From NCBI RefSeq assembly GCF_002073975.1, contig NZ_CP020384.1, positions 3,410,001-3,474,000 of the forward strand: a stretch of DNA of 64,000 nucleotides, given 5' to 3'. Below the pieces are notes generated by a model, which made no database searches, was not told the origin of the DNA, and saw only the letters and a program-made list of their open reading frames with translations. The stretch's first letter is position 1. Every line of letters begins with the position of its first letter. This document shows positions 16,221 to 25,194 of this stretch, one piece after another. This DNA is from Rhodovulum sp. MB263. Lineage in GTDB: Bacteria; Pseudomonadota; Alphaproteobacteria; Rhodobacterales; Rhodobacteraceae. Made by a program: the position numbers and the translations under genes.

Positions 16221-16931
16221 TCACCCTTGCGTCAGATCGAAGATCGCGCGGTCGCCGCTGATCCGGCGGACATAGTCGATCTGTCGGCCGTCCCAGTGAT
16301 AGCGGTAATGATCGGCCTGGCGCGGCGGCTCGACCACATCAGGCCAGAACGCGCCGATGCAGGCGCCCTCGGGGTTGCGGACGCTGGGATAGACGATCCC
16401 GTTCGCAGCCTGCGCGCGTAACTCCGCCGCGAGCGCTTGCGGTGCGGCGTAGCTTGCCGGATCCGGATCGAGATAGGCCTCTGCCCCGCCGCCGCGCAGG
16501 TCAACCAGATCGGCATCGACCGCGCCGACCAACTCGCGGACCTCGGAGACCCAGCCCTCCGCCTCGTGGCTGTCGGCATAGACGCGCGCCATGTGATAGC
16601 AGTGCTCGCGTAGCGCCGTTTCCAGCGTGTCGCCCGCGTAATAGACGCCATAGGAACCGTCGGAAAACCGCGTCGGCCGGTCCTTCGAGACATGCACGAA
16701 GGGCGCCATCACCCAGGACATGCCCTCGCCGCCCCGGCGCCGGTGCGCAGGCACCAGCGACAGATCGCCATGGCTTTCCGCAAGGCGCGGATTGGTCCGC
16801 TGCACCGCCGCAGAGATCAGTTCCCAGTCGCGCGGATCGGCGATGTCGTCATAAAGGTCGATGGGCGGGAAATGGGACAGGACCAGGCGATAAGTCTGTG
16901 CCCAGGCGACGCGCGCCGTGGGGAAGGTCAC
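16221..16931 (-). CDS. RES-domain toxin (NAD-degrading, type II TA)
   Basis: A 236-residue RES-family protein. It contains the conserved Arg-rich start of the fold (RVAWAQTYRLV), the GVYYAGDTLETALREH segment with Tyr and Glu, and a late NGIVYPSVRNPEG with the family Ser. Known RES toxins (MbcT, ParT and relatives) are NAD phosphorylases, hydrolases or ADP-ribosyltransferases. The start is GTG at 16931, overlapping the antitoxin stop by GTGA, which fixes it and shows coupling. At 236 residues it is longer than most RES toxins, with extra sequence at about 40-75. Confidence 0.85.
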   Translation of the reverse strand: MTFPTARVAWAQTYRLVLSHFPPIDLYDDIADPRDWELISAAVQRTNPRLAESHGDLSLVPAHRRRGGEGMSWVMAPFVHVSKDRPTRFSDGSYGVYYAGDTLETALREHCYHMARVYADSHEAEGWVSEVRELVGAVDADLVDLRGGGAEAYLDPDPASYAAPQALAAELRAQAANGIVYPSVRNPEGACIGAFWPDVVEPPRQADHYRYHWDGRQIDYVRRISGDRAIFDLTQG

Positions 16932-17338
16932 CACCCGCCCCGCGCGCTGTCGAGATAGGCCCGGACGCGCTGGAGGTCGTCCATGCCGCCTTGCCGCATC
17001 ACGTCGAGCGGAGACCGGCCGCCGAAAGCTTCGTTCGGCTTGGTCACCCAAGCGTATCCGCGGGCAGGCTCCTGAAACAGGATCCGCAGCGCCTTGTGGA
17101 TCCCCAGAAGGTTCGACATGCGGTCCGCCAGATCGCGGCCGACGCGGCCGTAATCGCCCGCGCGCCATCGCCGGTAGGTCTTGACCGACAGGCCCCCAAG
17201 CAGCGTGGCTGCATCCTCATCGCGGACGCCCCAGCGCTCCATCAGGTTAAGCACCGCACGCTGAAGGGCGGCGGTCTCTTCGGGGGAATAGCCTACGCCT
17301 GGCGCAGGGCTTTCCTGAAACTCCACGGGTTGCAGCAT
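16928..17338 (-). CDS. Xre/MbcA/ParS-type antitoxin (DUF2384)
   Basis: A 136-residue antitoxin. An N-terminal Xre-like HTH (residues about 20-75, with LLGGLSVKTYRRWRAGDYG) is followed by the DUF2384 domain that binds and blocks the RES active site (ALRILFQEPARGYAWVTKPN and SPLDVMRQGGMDDLQRVRAY). The start at 17338 is supported by AAGGAGG seven bases upstream. It precedes and overlaps the toxin gene, the normal order for this module. Confidence 0.88.
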   Translation of the reverse strand: MLQPVEFQESPAPGVGYSPEETAALQRAVLNLMERWGVRDEDAATLLGGLSVKTYRRWRAGDYGRVGRDLADRMSNLLGIHKALRILFQEPARGYAWVTKPNEAFGGRSPLDVMRQGGMDDLQRVRAYLDSARGGW

Positions 17339-17937
17339 CGCGCGCCTCCTTTGTCTCCAAAGTAACGCATCGAGGACAAAAGTCCACAAAGGGTTTCCGG
17401 AGCGTTCGATTGACACTGTCGTGTCGGCGGGCGGGCCCGTCACGATGAAGACGAAGTGCCGGTCAATGATGGGACAGTCGTCCGCAGCACGCAGCGTCAC
17501 GAGGGCATGGTCCTCGGCCTCACTTTCTGGAGGCCATTGATTCCCGAAGACAGTGCCATGCACGATGTTCTTGATATAGCCGCTATTTACACCGCATTTT
17601 ATCCTGTCTCATGTGATTTCGGTGTCTCAGTTTCTTTGCGCAGTCTTTGCGGCGCGCCCTTGGCGCTGCCCATGTCTGATCATCCCCTGCCACCCGCTGC
17701 CACAGGAACCGTACCTAGGACGGCGCCGAGGTCCTGATCGATGTGTGGGAACTGCCGTGAACGGCCCTGATGCCCGCACCTGCGGCACGCCCCAAAACAG
17801 CATCAAGGCGCCCGAACACTACCAAGCAGAAGATCATGCGGATACGAGAGATCGGCCACCAACTGCTCGTGCAGTGAGGTGCCCCCTTGACAGCGGAAAA
17901 GCGCATGCAGTCATACTAAATCTACAGAAATTAAACG
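17339..17937. other. Non-coding or relic stretch between the RES module and the LolA-like gene
   Basis: About 600 bases without a convincing gene. Short frames exist (for example DGAEVLIDVWELP then TGA ending at 17760 on the plus strand) and could be ends of lost genes. The promoter of the RES module should lie just right of 17338. Composition shifts from GC-rich to AT-rich near 17900. Confidence 0.4.
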
Positions 17938-18522
17938 TCATCTCTTCTGATAAGGGGAGCTTATACGGAAGAGGCTATTAGGTATTTTGTCCATCCTTGT
18001 TGTAGAGTTGATCTCCACCGAAACACGCCCACTTCCAGAACCGGTTAAAATCCACCCCTTAAGGAAGACGGGTTGATTATTAAATACTAATGCAACCTTC
18101 CCTCGGTAGGCGCCGCTCGGCCTTGCAAAAATATACGTCTCCCTGTCCCTGCGCGATGCGCCTGAAATGGCGTCGTTTCCCGCAATCCCCAAAGGTCCGC
18201 TGAGGAGTGGCTGAAAGGGTGAACTTTCGTAATCAGAAAAAGTTGGCCCCTCGTTGTTCTTCGGGTCGAATACAGCCAAAGTTCGCCCATCACAAACTAT
18301 CACCACATCCTTGGGAATATCATACTCAAGGCGTATCCGCCCGGGGCGCGAAATATAGAAAACCCCCCTCTGCACCTCACCGCTTTCATACCTCTCGACG
18401 AATCGCCCCGTCAAGTTTTCATTCTCCACAAGCCACTTGTGTGCCAATGTAACATCCACATCGGCTGAAGCGACACAGGGAGCAATAAAGATGTAAAAAA
18501 AACAATATATTAATAGTCGCAC
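17938..18522 (-). CDS. LolA-like periplasmic protein (AT-rich cargo gene)
   Basis: A 194-residue protein with a signal peptide (start GTG, then RLLIYCFFYIFIAPCVASA) and a LolA/LolB-like fold pattern: LTGRFVERYESGEVQRGVFY, SRPGRIRLEYDIPKDVVIVC, TLAVFDPKNNEGPTF and a C-terminal SVEINSTT. LolA carries lipoproteins across the periplasm; phage or island versions are rare. The GTG at 18522 is chosen because GGAGG (18530-18534) is spaced seven bases from it; ATG 18540 is the alternative. Its AT-rich codon use differs from all neighbours, indicating separate acquisition. It is divergent from the membrane protein at 18641. Confidence 0.65.
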   Translation of the reverse strand: MRLLIYCFFYIFIAPCVASADVDVTLAHKWLVENENLTGRFVERYESGEVQRGVFYISRPGRIRLEYDIPKDVVIVCDGRTLAVFDPKNNEGPTFSDYESSPFQPLLSGPLGIAGNDAISGASRRDRETYIFARPSGAYRGKVALVFNNQPVFLKGWILTGSGSGRVSVEINSTTRMDKIPNSLFRISSPYQKR

Positions 18523-18640
18523 ACTCACCCCTCCAAACATCACATATGGCGCGTTGCGCCGATTATACACCAGCACACAGAAAGCGAACACCAAAAGCGA
18601 CGCCACGTCCCACGCGCACTTTCAATTTCGGAACAAAAAA

Positions 18641-19315
18641 ATGGAAAACGACGAAAGATTATCAGCTCTGGAAAAGACCCTAAATTCCGCCCTCGCACCC
18701 TTCAGGTTTGCGCTTCGAGCAATCAGAAAACTGTTCAGCGTTGGCGGGCTTGCCTCAATTTTTTTAATCTTAAATATAATTTACTTTGCGTCCGAATTTG
18801 TAGAAAACTGGACGCGCAGAGTTATTGAGAGCAATAGAGTTTCCGGCAGCATCTCCGCAATGCAGGGCCTTGTGCTTGATATGGAAAGAACTTTGCAGAA
18901 GGTTGTCGCCCAGTACGACCACCAAGATCTTCCACTATTTGTCGCAAATCACGAAAGAAATCGTCATTTCTGCATGACTGCCGCTAATGGCGCCTTCAAT
19001 CAGAACGGCATATCCCCTCACGCCATCTCCGTTGGATCGATCTCCGGCCTCTCTAGAGATGACACTTTCAACGCGCGGCATATTGTTAAAGTTATTTGTG
19101 AATCTAATTTCTTTGCAGTTTCAGGGTCTGGTTTTGACGAAGATTTCTTGCGCGACGTCGTTGCCTCCGTGGCGTCTCGAATGGCGGAAAATCTCGGCGC
19201 AGAGAAGCTTATCAGCGGTGCCGGCGAAGAGAAAATATCGAATAGCAATTCCAGCAACGCAACATCCCCCGAGCCCCCGTCAATTGAATCTCAGATAATG
19301 CTTCCGGAAGAGTAG
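18641..19315 (+). CDS. Unrecognised single-pass membrane protein (AT-rich cargo gene)
   Basis: A 224-residue protein with one strong membrane helix at about residues 28-48 (LASIFLILNIIYFASEFVEN). A soluble domain of about 170 residues follows, containing RNRHFCMTAANGAFN and a second Cys (VICESNFF), and the C terminus is Ser/Asn/Pro-rich. I do not recognise the family. The start at 18641 gives a charged N terminus before the helix; the frame is open to 18554 without conserved-looking sequence. It is divergently paired with the LolA-like gene and shares its AT-rich composition, so both probably arrived together. Confidence 0.5.
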   Translation: MENDERLSALEKTLNSALAPFRFALRAIRKLFSVGGLASIFLILNIIYFASEFVENWTRRVIESNRVSGSISAMQGLVLDMERTLQKVVAQYDHQDLPLFVANHERNRHFCMTAANGAFNQNGISPHAISVGSISGLSRDDTFNARHIVKVICESNFFAVSGSGFDEDFLRDVVASVASRMAENLGAEKLISGAGEEKISNSNSSNATSPEPPSIESQIMLPEE

Positions 19316-19475
19316 TTACGCGATATATTTTCCATTTCTAGCTCCTGTGATTTTTACTGCAGGATAGCTCGCACTTGTTCACCAGAGCTTCAACGCAGGT
19401 TCTGGTGGCGCCTGTCTGCGTGGTGAGGCGGTGTTGGCGCACCGCCTTGCCCCCGCCCGAAAGCGGAGGAAACTC

Positions 19476-19805
19476 TCAGGCCCGGCGGCGCGTGACCGCC
19501 TCGCCGATCCGCCGCCCGATCTCGCCTGGCGAGGGCGCGATCCAGCCGATCAGCGCGACCAGCACGATCCAGGGCGGGATGACATTGACGATGACGGTGT
19601 CGACGCGGTCGGCGCGGAGGCGGTTCTCGGATTGCTCCTGGCGGATCTCGCGGGCGCGGGGCCGAACGATGGAAGGCGCGTTCTCGACCTTCTGCCCTTG
19701 CACGTTCTCGGCCCCGGCCTGGACATTGGCCGCGACCTGCGGCCCGAGCGGGACCGGCAGCCCGCCGCAGCCTGCCATCAGCAGCACCAGGAGGAGCGCC
19801 CTCAT
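19476..19805 (-). CDS. Small phage lipoprotein, spanin-like (copy B)
   Basis: A 109-residue near-copy of the protein at 14933-15271. It has a shorter signal (MRALLLVLLMAGCGG, lipobox MAGC), the same charged helical middle and the same C-terminal hydrophobic segment. It overlaps the end of the truncated endolysin frame. Differences in the mature part are few (for example DRVDT for ERVET), so both copies have remained under constraint or diverged recently. Confidence 0.65.
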   Translation of the reverse strand: MRALLLVLLMAGCGGLPVPLGPQVAANVQAGAENVQGQKVENAPSIVRPRAREIRQEQSENRLRADRVDTVIVNVIPPWIVLVALIGWIAPSPGEIGRRIGEAVTRRRA

Positions 19806-19910
19806 GCGCCCGACCAGCGGAACGGCGCCCCGGCCGGCACGCCGTCGAGCCCCTCATGGCAGAGCTGGCGGGCCTTGTTGCGGCGGATCGCGAGGCCGCG
19901 CACGCCCTTG
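19803..19910 (-). pseudogene. Endolysin 3' end, truncated at a deletion junction
   Basis: Only the last 35 or so codons (KGVRGLAIRRNKARQLCHEG and after) survive. The upstream part is replaced by the minor head gene in a different frame, so no endolysin can be made from this copy. Confidence 0.75.
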
Positions 19911-21570
19911 CGCCTATGTAACGATCATAGGCCAGCCTCGTCTTATAATATCCCTCTCCGTGGCCGAAAGCGATGCGGATCTTGCCCGCCGTTCCGGCTT
20001 CGAAAACGTCCTGCATCCCCGCCAGAGGGCTATCGTGCAGCACACGGCGCCCGAAGCGGTTCGGCAGATCATGGAGCAGTTGATAAACGTCCTTCCGGTT
20101 CCAAGCCGCGCCAAACGCGATCGCGTCCGTGGGCCGGATCTCATTGACCCCATAAAGGGCCTTTACGCCATCCTCCCCCAGCGGGGTCATTTCATCCAGG
20201 ATGCGCTTGGCATCGGTCACATATCCGCCCGCGTCCGCCGCGAGGATGACCCGTCGGAACTCTTGTTCCGCAGCGGTCTCGTTCTTCGCGATAGCCTTTC
20301 GCAGCGCGGTACTCCCCGCGCGGTCATTCCTGAACATTCCGCTGCGGGCTGTTTCCAGGGCCTTGTTATCCGCGGCCAGCTCGTCGACTGCGGCGAACGA
20401 TGCAAACCGCTGCCCGTCGCCAAGGTTCCGGTCGATGTGGTGCCCGAACTCGTGCCGGAAAACCCTCTTATAGGCCACCGTTCCCGGTGTATGCTTGCCC
20501 ATGGACATGCGGCCTTCGTGGTCCATGTAGGCGCCCGGCTTTCCCCTCACCATGCTCGTCAGGTCCGGGGTTTTCTGGATCACCCGCAGCGCCGGTTCCG
20601 GGGCGCCGTCAAATGCGTTGTGGCTGTTCGCCCGTGCGACAGGCATGGCCTGCATGGCTTGCGCGGCCGTCATCGGGCGCCCTTGAGCCGCCGCCTGCGC
20701 TGCCGCGCTGGTTTCCCCGTGCCGGGTGCGCGGCACAATCGGAACCCATGCGCACCGGCAATTCGGATGCACCGGGATAAGGCCCCGGGCCTCGTCCAGG
20801 GTATAGGGGCCGCCGCGGGCCAGCGCCTCGCATTGCGGGCAGACGGCATTGTCCTTGGCCGTCGCGAACTCTGCCTCGAGCGCTACCCCTGCGACCCCGG
20901 CTTCCTGGTAGGCGTTCAGGCTGGCATCGGCATGCGCCCGGATGACTTCCGTCCGTGCCATCATGCGGGCACGGGTGATCCCGATCTTGTGCACCCGGTC
21001 GGTCAGCGCCCGGCTGATCTCGCGCGGCCCGAGCCCCTGGCTCAGTCCCTCGGCCAGCGTGCGGCTGATCTGCTGATCCATCGCGTCGGTGATGCCGCGC
21101 AAGTCGCTGTAGGCGCGCGTGTAGGCCAGCGCCACGCGGTCCACATGGAACGGACGGGTGAATGCCTTCTCGACCCATTCCGGCGCTACCGTGGCGCCCT
21201 GCGCGCGCATACGGGATGCCGCCTGCGCGATCCCCTTCTGGTAGGCGTTGCGCACGTAGAGAGACGCCCATGAACGATTGCCCGCGCTGTCCAGGCGCTC
21301 GCCACGGCGGATCTCCAAGATCCCCGCGTCCTGCTGCTGCTGCAGCCAGTCCATGAAGGCCGCGACCTTCTGGTCCGAACGGGGCTGGTCGAAGCGGCCG
21401 CGGTTGGTCTTGAGCCCGAACCCGTCCTGCCGGTCCACTTCCTCCCGGATCTTGGCCGCGAGCTTGCGAAACCGCCGGGCGGTGGCTGCTTCGAACTGGC
21501 GGCGCAGGGTTGTGGTGCGCGTCGGATCGTATCGGTGGGCGGCGTTGACCTTCAGGCAGGCCTCACACAT
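19911..21570 (-). pseudogene. Phage minor head protein (Mu F/SPP1 gp7-like) with zinc-protease-like C-terminal domain, 3' truncated
   Basis: The first 554 codons are intact. The head-morphogenesis domain includes TRARMMARTEVIRAHADASL (from residue 199) and the Cys/His cluster CPQCEAL…HPNCRC (244-273). A second domain has HEFGHHIDRN (373-382), a zincin HExxH signature, and GHGEGYYK (536-543). After YIGA the frame runs out of phase through the endolysin remnant and the spanin-like gene to 19390, so the true C terminus, probably including the third metal ligand, is lost. It begins eight bases inside the portal gene's end. In intact phages this protein binds the portal and helps capsid assembly. 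Confidence 0.75.
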
Positions 21571-22556
21571 GGCGCGCCGCGTTGAACTGGATCACGCCTT
21601 CGGCCCCAAGGTCGTCATCCTCGGCCACCTTGGGCTGCGCGGCCTTGTAACCCAGCGTCTCGCGGAATTCGGCGGGCGAAACGATCAGCTCCGCCCCCGG
21701 CGCGTTGGCATAGGTCGCGATGGCCTGCGCGTTCTTCTCGGCAATTTCGGCCCGCGCGACCTCGCCCAGCGTGTCGTTCTCGGGCCATGCGATGCCGTCC
21801 GCCCCGGGCGGCAGGATGCCCAATTCCGTGCAGCGCGTCAGGAATGGCATGGCGATGCTCGGCCCGGCGTACTGCTCGCGGCGCTCCTCGACCCGGCCCA
21901 CGAAATTGTTCTCGTCCTGGCTGGATGCCAGCTCGCCCGCCTCGCTGCCGATCAGGATGCGCTTGGGAATGCCCGTGGCCCCGGCGATCATGTCGATCTG
22001 CTTGTCGATGTGGTTGGCCGGGTCGGCGCCTTGCAGGCCCGGGGCGATGTTGCTCGCGTCGACCCCGCGCGTCCGCAACCAGCGGCGCAGGCCATGCTGC
22101 ATTTCCTCGACCTGCGCCTTGAGGGCTTCCGCCTCGTCGGGGTCCCACTGCACTTCCAGATCGGCCTTGAGGTGCATCAGCATAGCGACGTTCTGCCAAT
22201 ACATCTCGGCCGAGCCGCCCAGCAGCTTGTCCAGATCCATGAGCCTGTTCCAGACCCGTTCCAGGCGCGGCGTGCCGATGCTCTCGTCTTCGAGCGCCCG
22301 CTCCGCGATGTGGATCACGCGGCTAGGCGTCCACGATCCGGGAGGCAATGTCCTGCCGCAGATAGGCGTCAACGTAGTCCTCTGGCGTGAGGCTCAGCGG
22401 ATAGCCGAGCGTCTCGTAGAGATCGCGCGCGCCGTTGAAGCTCTGCCCCGCACGGCCCGCGAGGATCTTGCGGGACACGAGCGCGCTGCCCGTGTTCGCA
22501 CGGACAGCATGGGCCAGCGGCGCGCCGTTCGGCCCGAGAAGCGTGCGGTCACTCAT
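21563..22556 (-). pseudogene. Phage portal protein (DUF1073 type) with internal deletion
   Basis: The N-terminal 77 residues are in one frame (22323-22556), ending LTPEDYVDAYLRQDIASRIVDA and then TAG. The C-terminal part is in another frame, starting SRVIHIAERALEDESIGTPR with AEMYWQNVAMLMHLKADLEV and ELIVSPAEFRETLGY. Full-length relatives carry roughly 100 or more residues between these blocks. A deletion at about 22322 thus removed the centre and shifted the frame. It lies between terL and the minor head gene, the canonical portal position. Confidence 0.75.
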
Positions 22557-23911
22557 TACCAGGTCACTTTCGTATGGTTCGGTCCCAGCATCAGCTCGGT
22601 CAGCGCCCAGACCAGCGCGTCGGCCCGGTCGGGCGATCCCTCACCGATGAAGCCCGAGGCCGTGAAGTTGCAGAGCTGGTCTTCGAGATCGGGGAAGTCC
22701 CCGACATGGTGGACGCGGCCCTGTTCGTAGAGCGCGCTTATCGGCTCGGCCCGGACGACCTTGCCCCGGCTGGCGGAAACCTCTTTGAAGCTCGCGTCCT
22801 TGTCCGCGGTCGACACGGTGAACCGCACCATGTCCCCGCCGAAATTCCGCTCTCCGACGATCCGGTCGGCCCTGTGCCGGTGATAGAGATCGACGGCCCG
22901 GCGGCCCCACCCTTCAGGCGACAGATTGCAAGTGCCGTCCTGCAGAACATAGCCTTGACCGTCGAAGCTGACCCCGGCGGCAATGATCCCGATATTGTCG
23001 CCGCCGCCGTCGCCACGCGTGCCCGAAGGGTCCACCGCGATCACGATCCGGCGTAGCTCGGGGGCGGCTGCCACCCGAAGGCTGTCGAGCCCCGGCATGG
23101 TCTTGCCGTCCGGGGACTTGCGGTCTTCCAGCGCCCAGAGCGCCCCGTTCACGTCGCTGGCCCACTCGCCCGCCTCGAACCGGAGCCGCTTGGCCGCCGA
23201 CATCGAGGCCAGCACCTCGAAATACTCGGGCGGCAGGTTGTCTGCATTGTCGGCCGGGTTGACCCGCATTTCGGCATAGTCGCCGGGTTTGGGAAGGGCC
23301 TCTTTCGTGCCGGGCTTCACCTTCGCCCGGAACAGTTGGTAGCTCCAATGCAGCTTGGACGGCGGGTTGCAGTCGAAATACGCCTTGAGCGTCAGGAACG
23401 CCCGGCCGGTTGCCGCCGCGATCTCCGGCGCCAGCGCGCATTTCTGAGCGAGCCGGGACATGGCCATTTCGACCGAGCCCCATGGGATCTGGCTGCTCTC
23501 GTTGAAATAGAGCGTGGCATATTCCTGCCCGAGGATCTTCTCGACCCGTTCCTTGTCATCCAGGCCCGCGATCCAGACCTGCGACCCGTTCGGCAGCTCG
23601 ACGTAGAAGTCGGTCTTGTCGAACCGGACCAGCAGAGCCGGAAAGCAGAGCTTCAGCACCTTCGGCAGGGTGTCCGACCATACCGAGGTCTTGGCGTGGT
23701 TGAACCGGAACCGGAAGATCACATGCCGGGAGCCGGGCGCGTTGAGGGCCCGCTGGATGATGGCCCGCACCAGGATGAAGGTTTTCCCCGAACGCGATCC
23801 GCCCCGGAGCATGATGTTCCGCGCCGGTCCCGCCAGCAGCCGGTTCGCCTCTCGCTGCTTCGGCGTGAGCTTTGCGATGGGCGGGCCGCCGTTGTGCCCG
23901 ATGCCGCTCAC
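22556..23911 (-). CDS. Phage terminase large subunit
   Basis: A 451-residue DNA-packaging motor protein. The ATPase part has Walker A GGSRSGKT (37-44) and an ATLYFNESSQIPW acidic motif. The C-terminal RNase H-like nuclease shows IVIAVDPSGTRGDGGGDNIG, VGERNFGGDMV and the late SPDRADALVWALTELM. The gene is complete, and it overlaps the small subunit by 4 bases and the portal by one. Despite loss of the capsid genes this frame remains open. Confidence 0.9.
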   Translation of the reverse strand: MSGIGHNGGPPIAKLTPKQREANRLLAGPARNIMLRGGSRSGKTFILVRAIIQRALNAPGSRHVIFRFRFNHAKTSVWSDTLPKVLKLCFPALLVRFDKTDFYVELPNGSQVWIAGLDDKERVEKILGQEYATLYFNESSQIPWGSVEMAMSRLAQKCALAPEIAAATGRAFLTLKAYFDCNPPSKLHWSYQLFRAKVKPGTKEALPKPGDYAEMRVNPADNADNLPPEYFEVLASMSAAKRLRFEAGEWASDVNGALWALEDRKSPDGKTMPGLDSLRVAAAPELRRIVIAVDPSGTRGDGGGDNIGIIAAGVSFDGQGYVLQDGTCNLSPEGWGRRAVDLYHRHRADRIVGERNFGGDMVRFTVSTADKDASFKEVSASRGKVVRAEPISALYEQGRVHHVGDFPDLEDQLCNFTASGFIGEGSPDRADALVWALTELMLGPNHTKVTW

Positions 23912-24417
23912 AACTCGGCGTCTTCCTGGTTGACCGTCAGACTGATCGCGCCGGTCGTGTTCACCTGGTCGCGGAACGCCTGCACGCTGACGTGCTTGCC
24001 GATCAGCTCAAGCCGCTTGATCCGCTCGGACAACTTGATCTTGACCGTCTGGCCGACCTTCTCGCCCTCGACCAGCGTCTCGTTCACGTCGAGCCCGGAC
24101 ACAAGCCCTTGCCGCCAGATCAGGGGCCAGTCCTTCACGGGCCTGATCGCTCCGGCCTCGTCCAGAATGTCGGCAAGGTCCGCTGTCACCTCGGCCGCCA
24201 GCCGCCGTAGCATCCAATCTGCGTCAAGCTGGGTGCGCTCCGACCGCTGCGCCTGCGCCTCGGCAATAGCCGCGGCAATGACAGGTTTTGTCAGGTTCTC
24301 CGCCCCGGTCTGCCGCGCGGTCTTCTCACTGTAGCCTGCCCGGATCGCTGCCTGTGTCGCGTTCAGGTCGACGAGGTACTCCTCGACGAAACGCCGCTGT
24401 TTCGCCGTGAGCGCCAT
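23908..24417 (-). CDS. Phage terminase small subunit
   Basis: A 169-residue terminase_2 family protein that recognises packaging sites. The N-terminal HTH reads LTAKQRRFVEEYLVDLNATQ then AIRAGYSEKTARQTGAENL. A coiled central part and a C-terminal tail that contacts the large subunit follow. The start at 24417 is supported by GGAGG five bases upstream. It overlaps terL by ATGA. Confidence 0.88.
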   Translation of the reverse strand: MALTAKQRRFVEEYLVDLNATQAAIRAGYSEKTARQTGAENLTKPVIAAAIAEAQAQRSERTQLDADWMLRRLAAEVTADLADILDEAGAIRPVKDWPLIWRQGLVSGLDVNETLVEGEKVGQTVKIKLSERIKRLELIGKHVSVQAFRDQVNTTGAISLTVNQEDAEL

Positions 24418-24428
24418 TTTCGCCTCCG

Positions 24429-24707
24429 TCATTCCTTCGGTCGCACAACCGCCGATTTCGCGCCTTTCGGCAGTGACTGGGGCGGTGATCCATCCCCCGT
24501 CGCTTGCCAGCCCCCGACCAGCAGCCGGGGTTTGCCGCGAGATCGCTCCACCCGAAACCCGCGCGCGACCCAGCCCCCGACGCCCTGGACCCAACGGGCC
24601 GGGATCTGCGTCGGAGATGCCGCGAAGATGCGGGCGGCCACGATGGCCACCGCCAACCGCCACCGGGGCAACGAGATCCTGACGGAGAGGCGAACGGTAT
24701 CGGACAC
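24429..24707 (-). CDS. Possible small phage protein upstream of the terminase genes
   Basis: A 92-residue frame from GTG (SDTVRLSVRISLPRWRLAVA, one hydrophobic segment) to a TGA that overlaps the reading start of the terminase small-subunit region. A GGGGA sequence lies six bases before the GTG. No family is recognised. The alternative is that these 280 bases are only the leader of the packaging operon. Confidence 0.4.
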   Translation of the reverse strand: MSDTVRLSVRISLPRWRLAVAIVAARIFAASPTQIPARWVQGVGGWVARGFRVERSRGKPRLLVGGWQATGDGSPPQSLPKGAKSAVVRPKE

Positions 24708-24847
24708 GGCTGGTCCCCTATGTTTGCAGCGGCGCGGACCGCCCGATGATCGCGGAGGCCAGCCCCGCGCAGGGACTGGCCAGCTCGCCCTTCGGAATGA
24801 GGGGGACAAACGGGCGAGCTATAGGGGAGTGCCCGCGTGATCTTTAG

Positions 24848-24892
24848 GTCACTTTTCGCTTGATCGATCTGGCTTAGTGACTTATATTTCAC
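24848..24892 (+). promoter_or_regulatory. Operator-like inverted repeats before the HigBA-type module
   Basis: GTCACT (24848-24853) and AGTGAC (24876-24881) form one inverted repeat, and GTGA (24877-24880) with TCAC (24889-24892) a second. Both lie just before the toxin ATG, where the antitoxin of such modules usually binds to repress its own operon. Confidence 0.45.
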
Positions 24893-24894
24893 TC

Positions 24895-25185
24895 ATGAGT
24901 TACGAAATTCACCAGTCCGCCGAGTTCTCGAAATGGCTTCGCAAGCTGAAAGACCGCACGGCGCAAGCCCGCATCGCGATCAGGATCGCCCGGCTTGAAG
25001 CTGGCCTCATGGGCGACGCCAAGTTCTTCGACGGCATTGGTGAACTTCGGATCACCTACGGCCCGGGATACCGCGTCTACTTCGTCCAGCAGGGCGAGAC
25101 GATCATCATCCTGCTCTGCGGAGGCGACAAAGGCTCCCAGCGCAGGGACATCGAAAAGGCCAAGACCATGGCCAAGGAAATTTAG
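24895..25185 (+). CDS. RelE/HigB-type toxin (addiction module killer)
   Basis: A 96-residue toxin of the COG3657 killer group. The RelE fold is visible as FSKWLRKLKDRTAQARIAIR, a short beta core with LRITYGPGYRVYFVQQGETI and LLCGGDKGSQRRDIEKAKTM. Such proteins cleave mRNA at the ribosome. Toxin precedes antitoxin, the order typical of higBA, with a 9-base gap. The start ATG 24895 is chosen over GTG 24877, which lies within the operator-like repeats. Confidence 0.88.
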   Translation: MSYEIHQSAEFSKWLRKLKDRTAQARIAIRIARLEAGLMGDAKFFDGIGELRITYGPGYRVYFVQQGETIIILLCGGDKGSQRRDIEKAKTMAKEI

Positions 25186-25194
25186 GAAGCAACC

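Larger units (their letters stand above)
19472..19910. repeat. Duplicated lysis-cassette segment, copy B
   Basis: About 439 bases matching 14929-15376. The right edge (19910/19911) is a deletion junction: the endolysin 3' end is joined to the truncated minor head gene. The left edge is near 19472, after which the two copies share nothing. Confidence 0.9.

Noticed and set aside
17456-17981. Short plus-strand frames between the RES module and the LolA-like gene
   Set aside because: No ribosome sites, no recognisable domains and mixed composition; treated as relic or non-coding.
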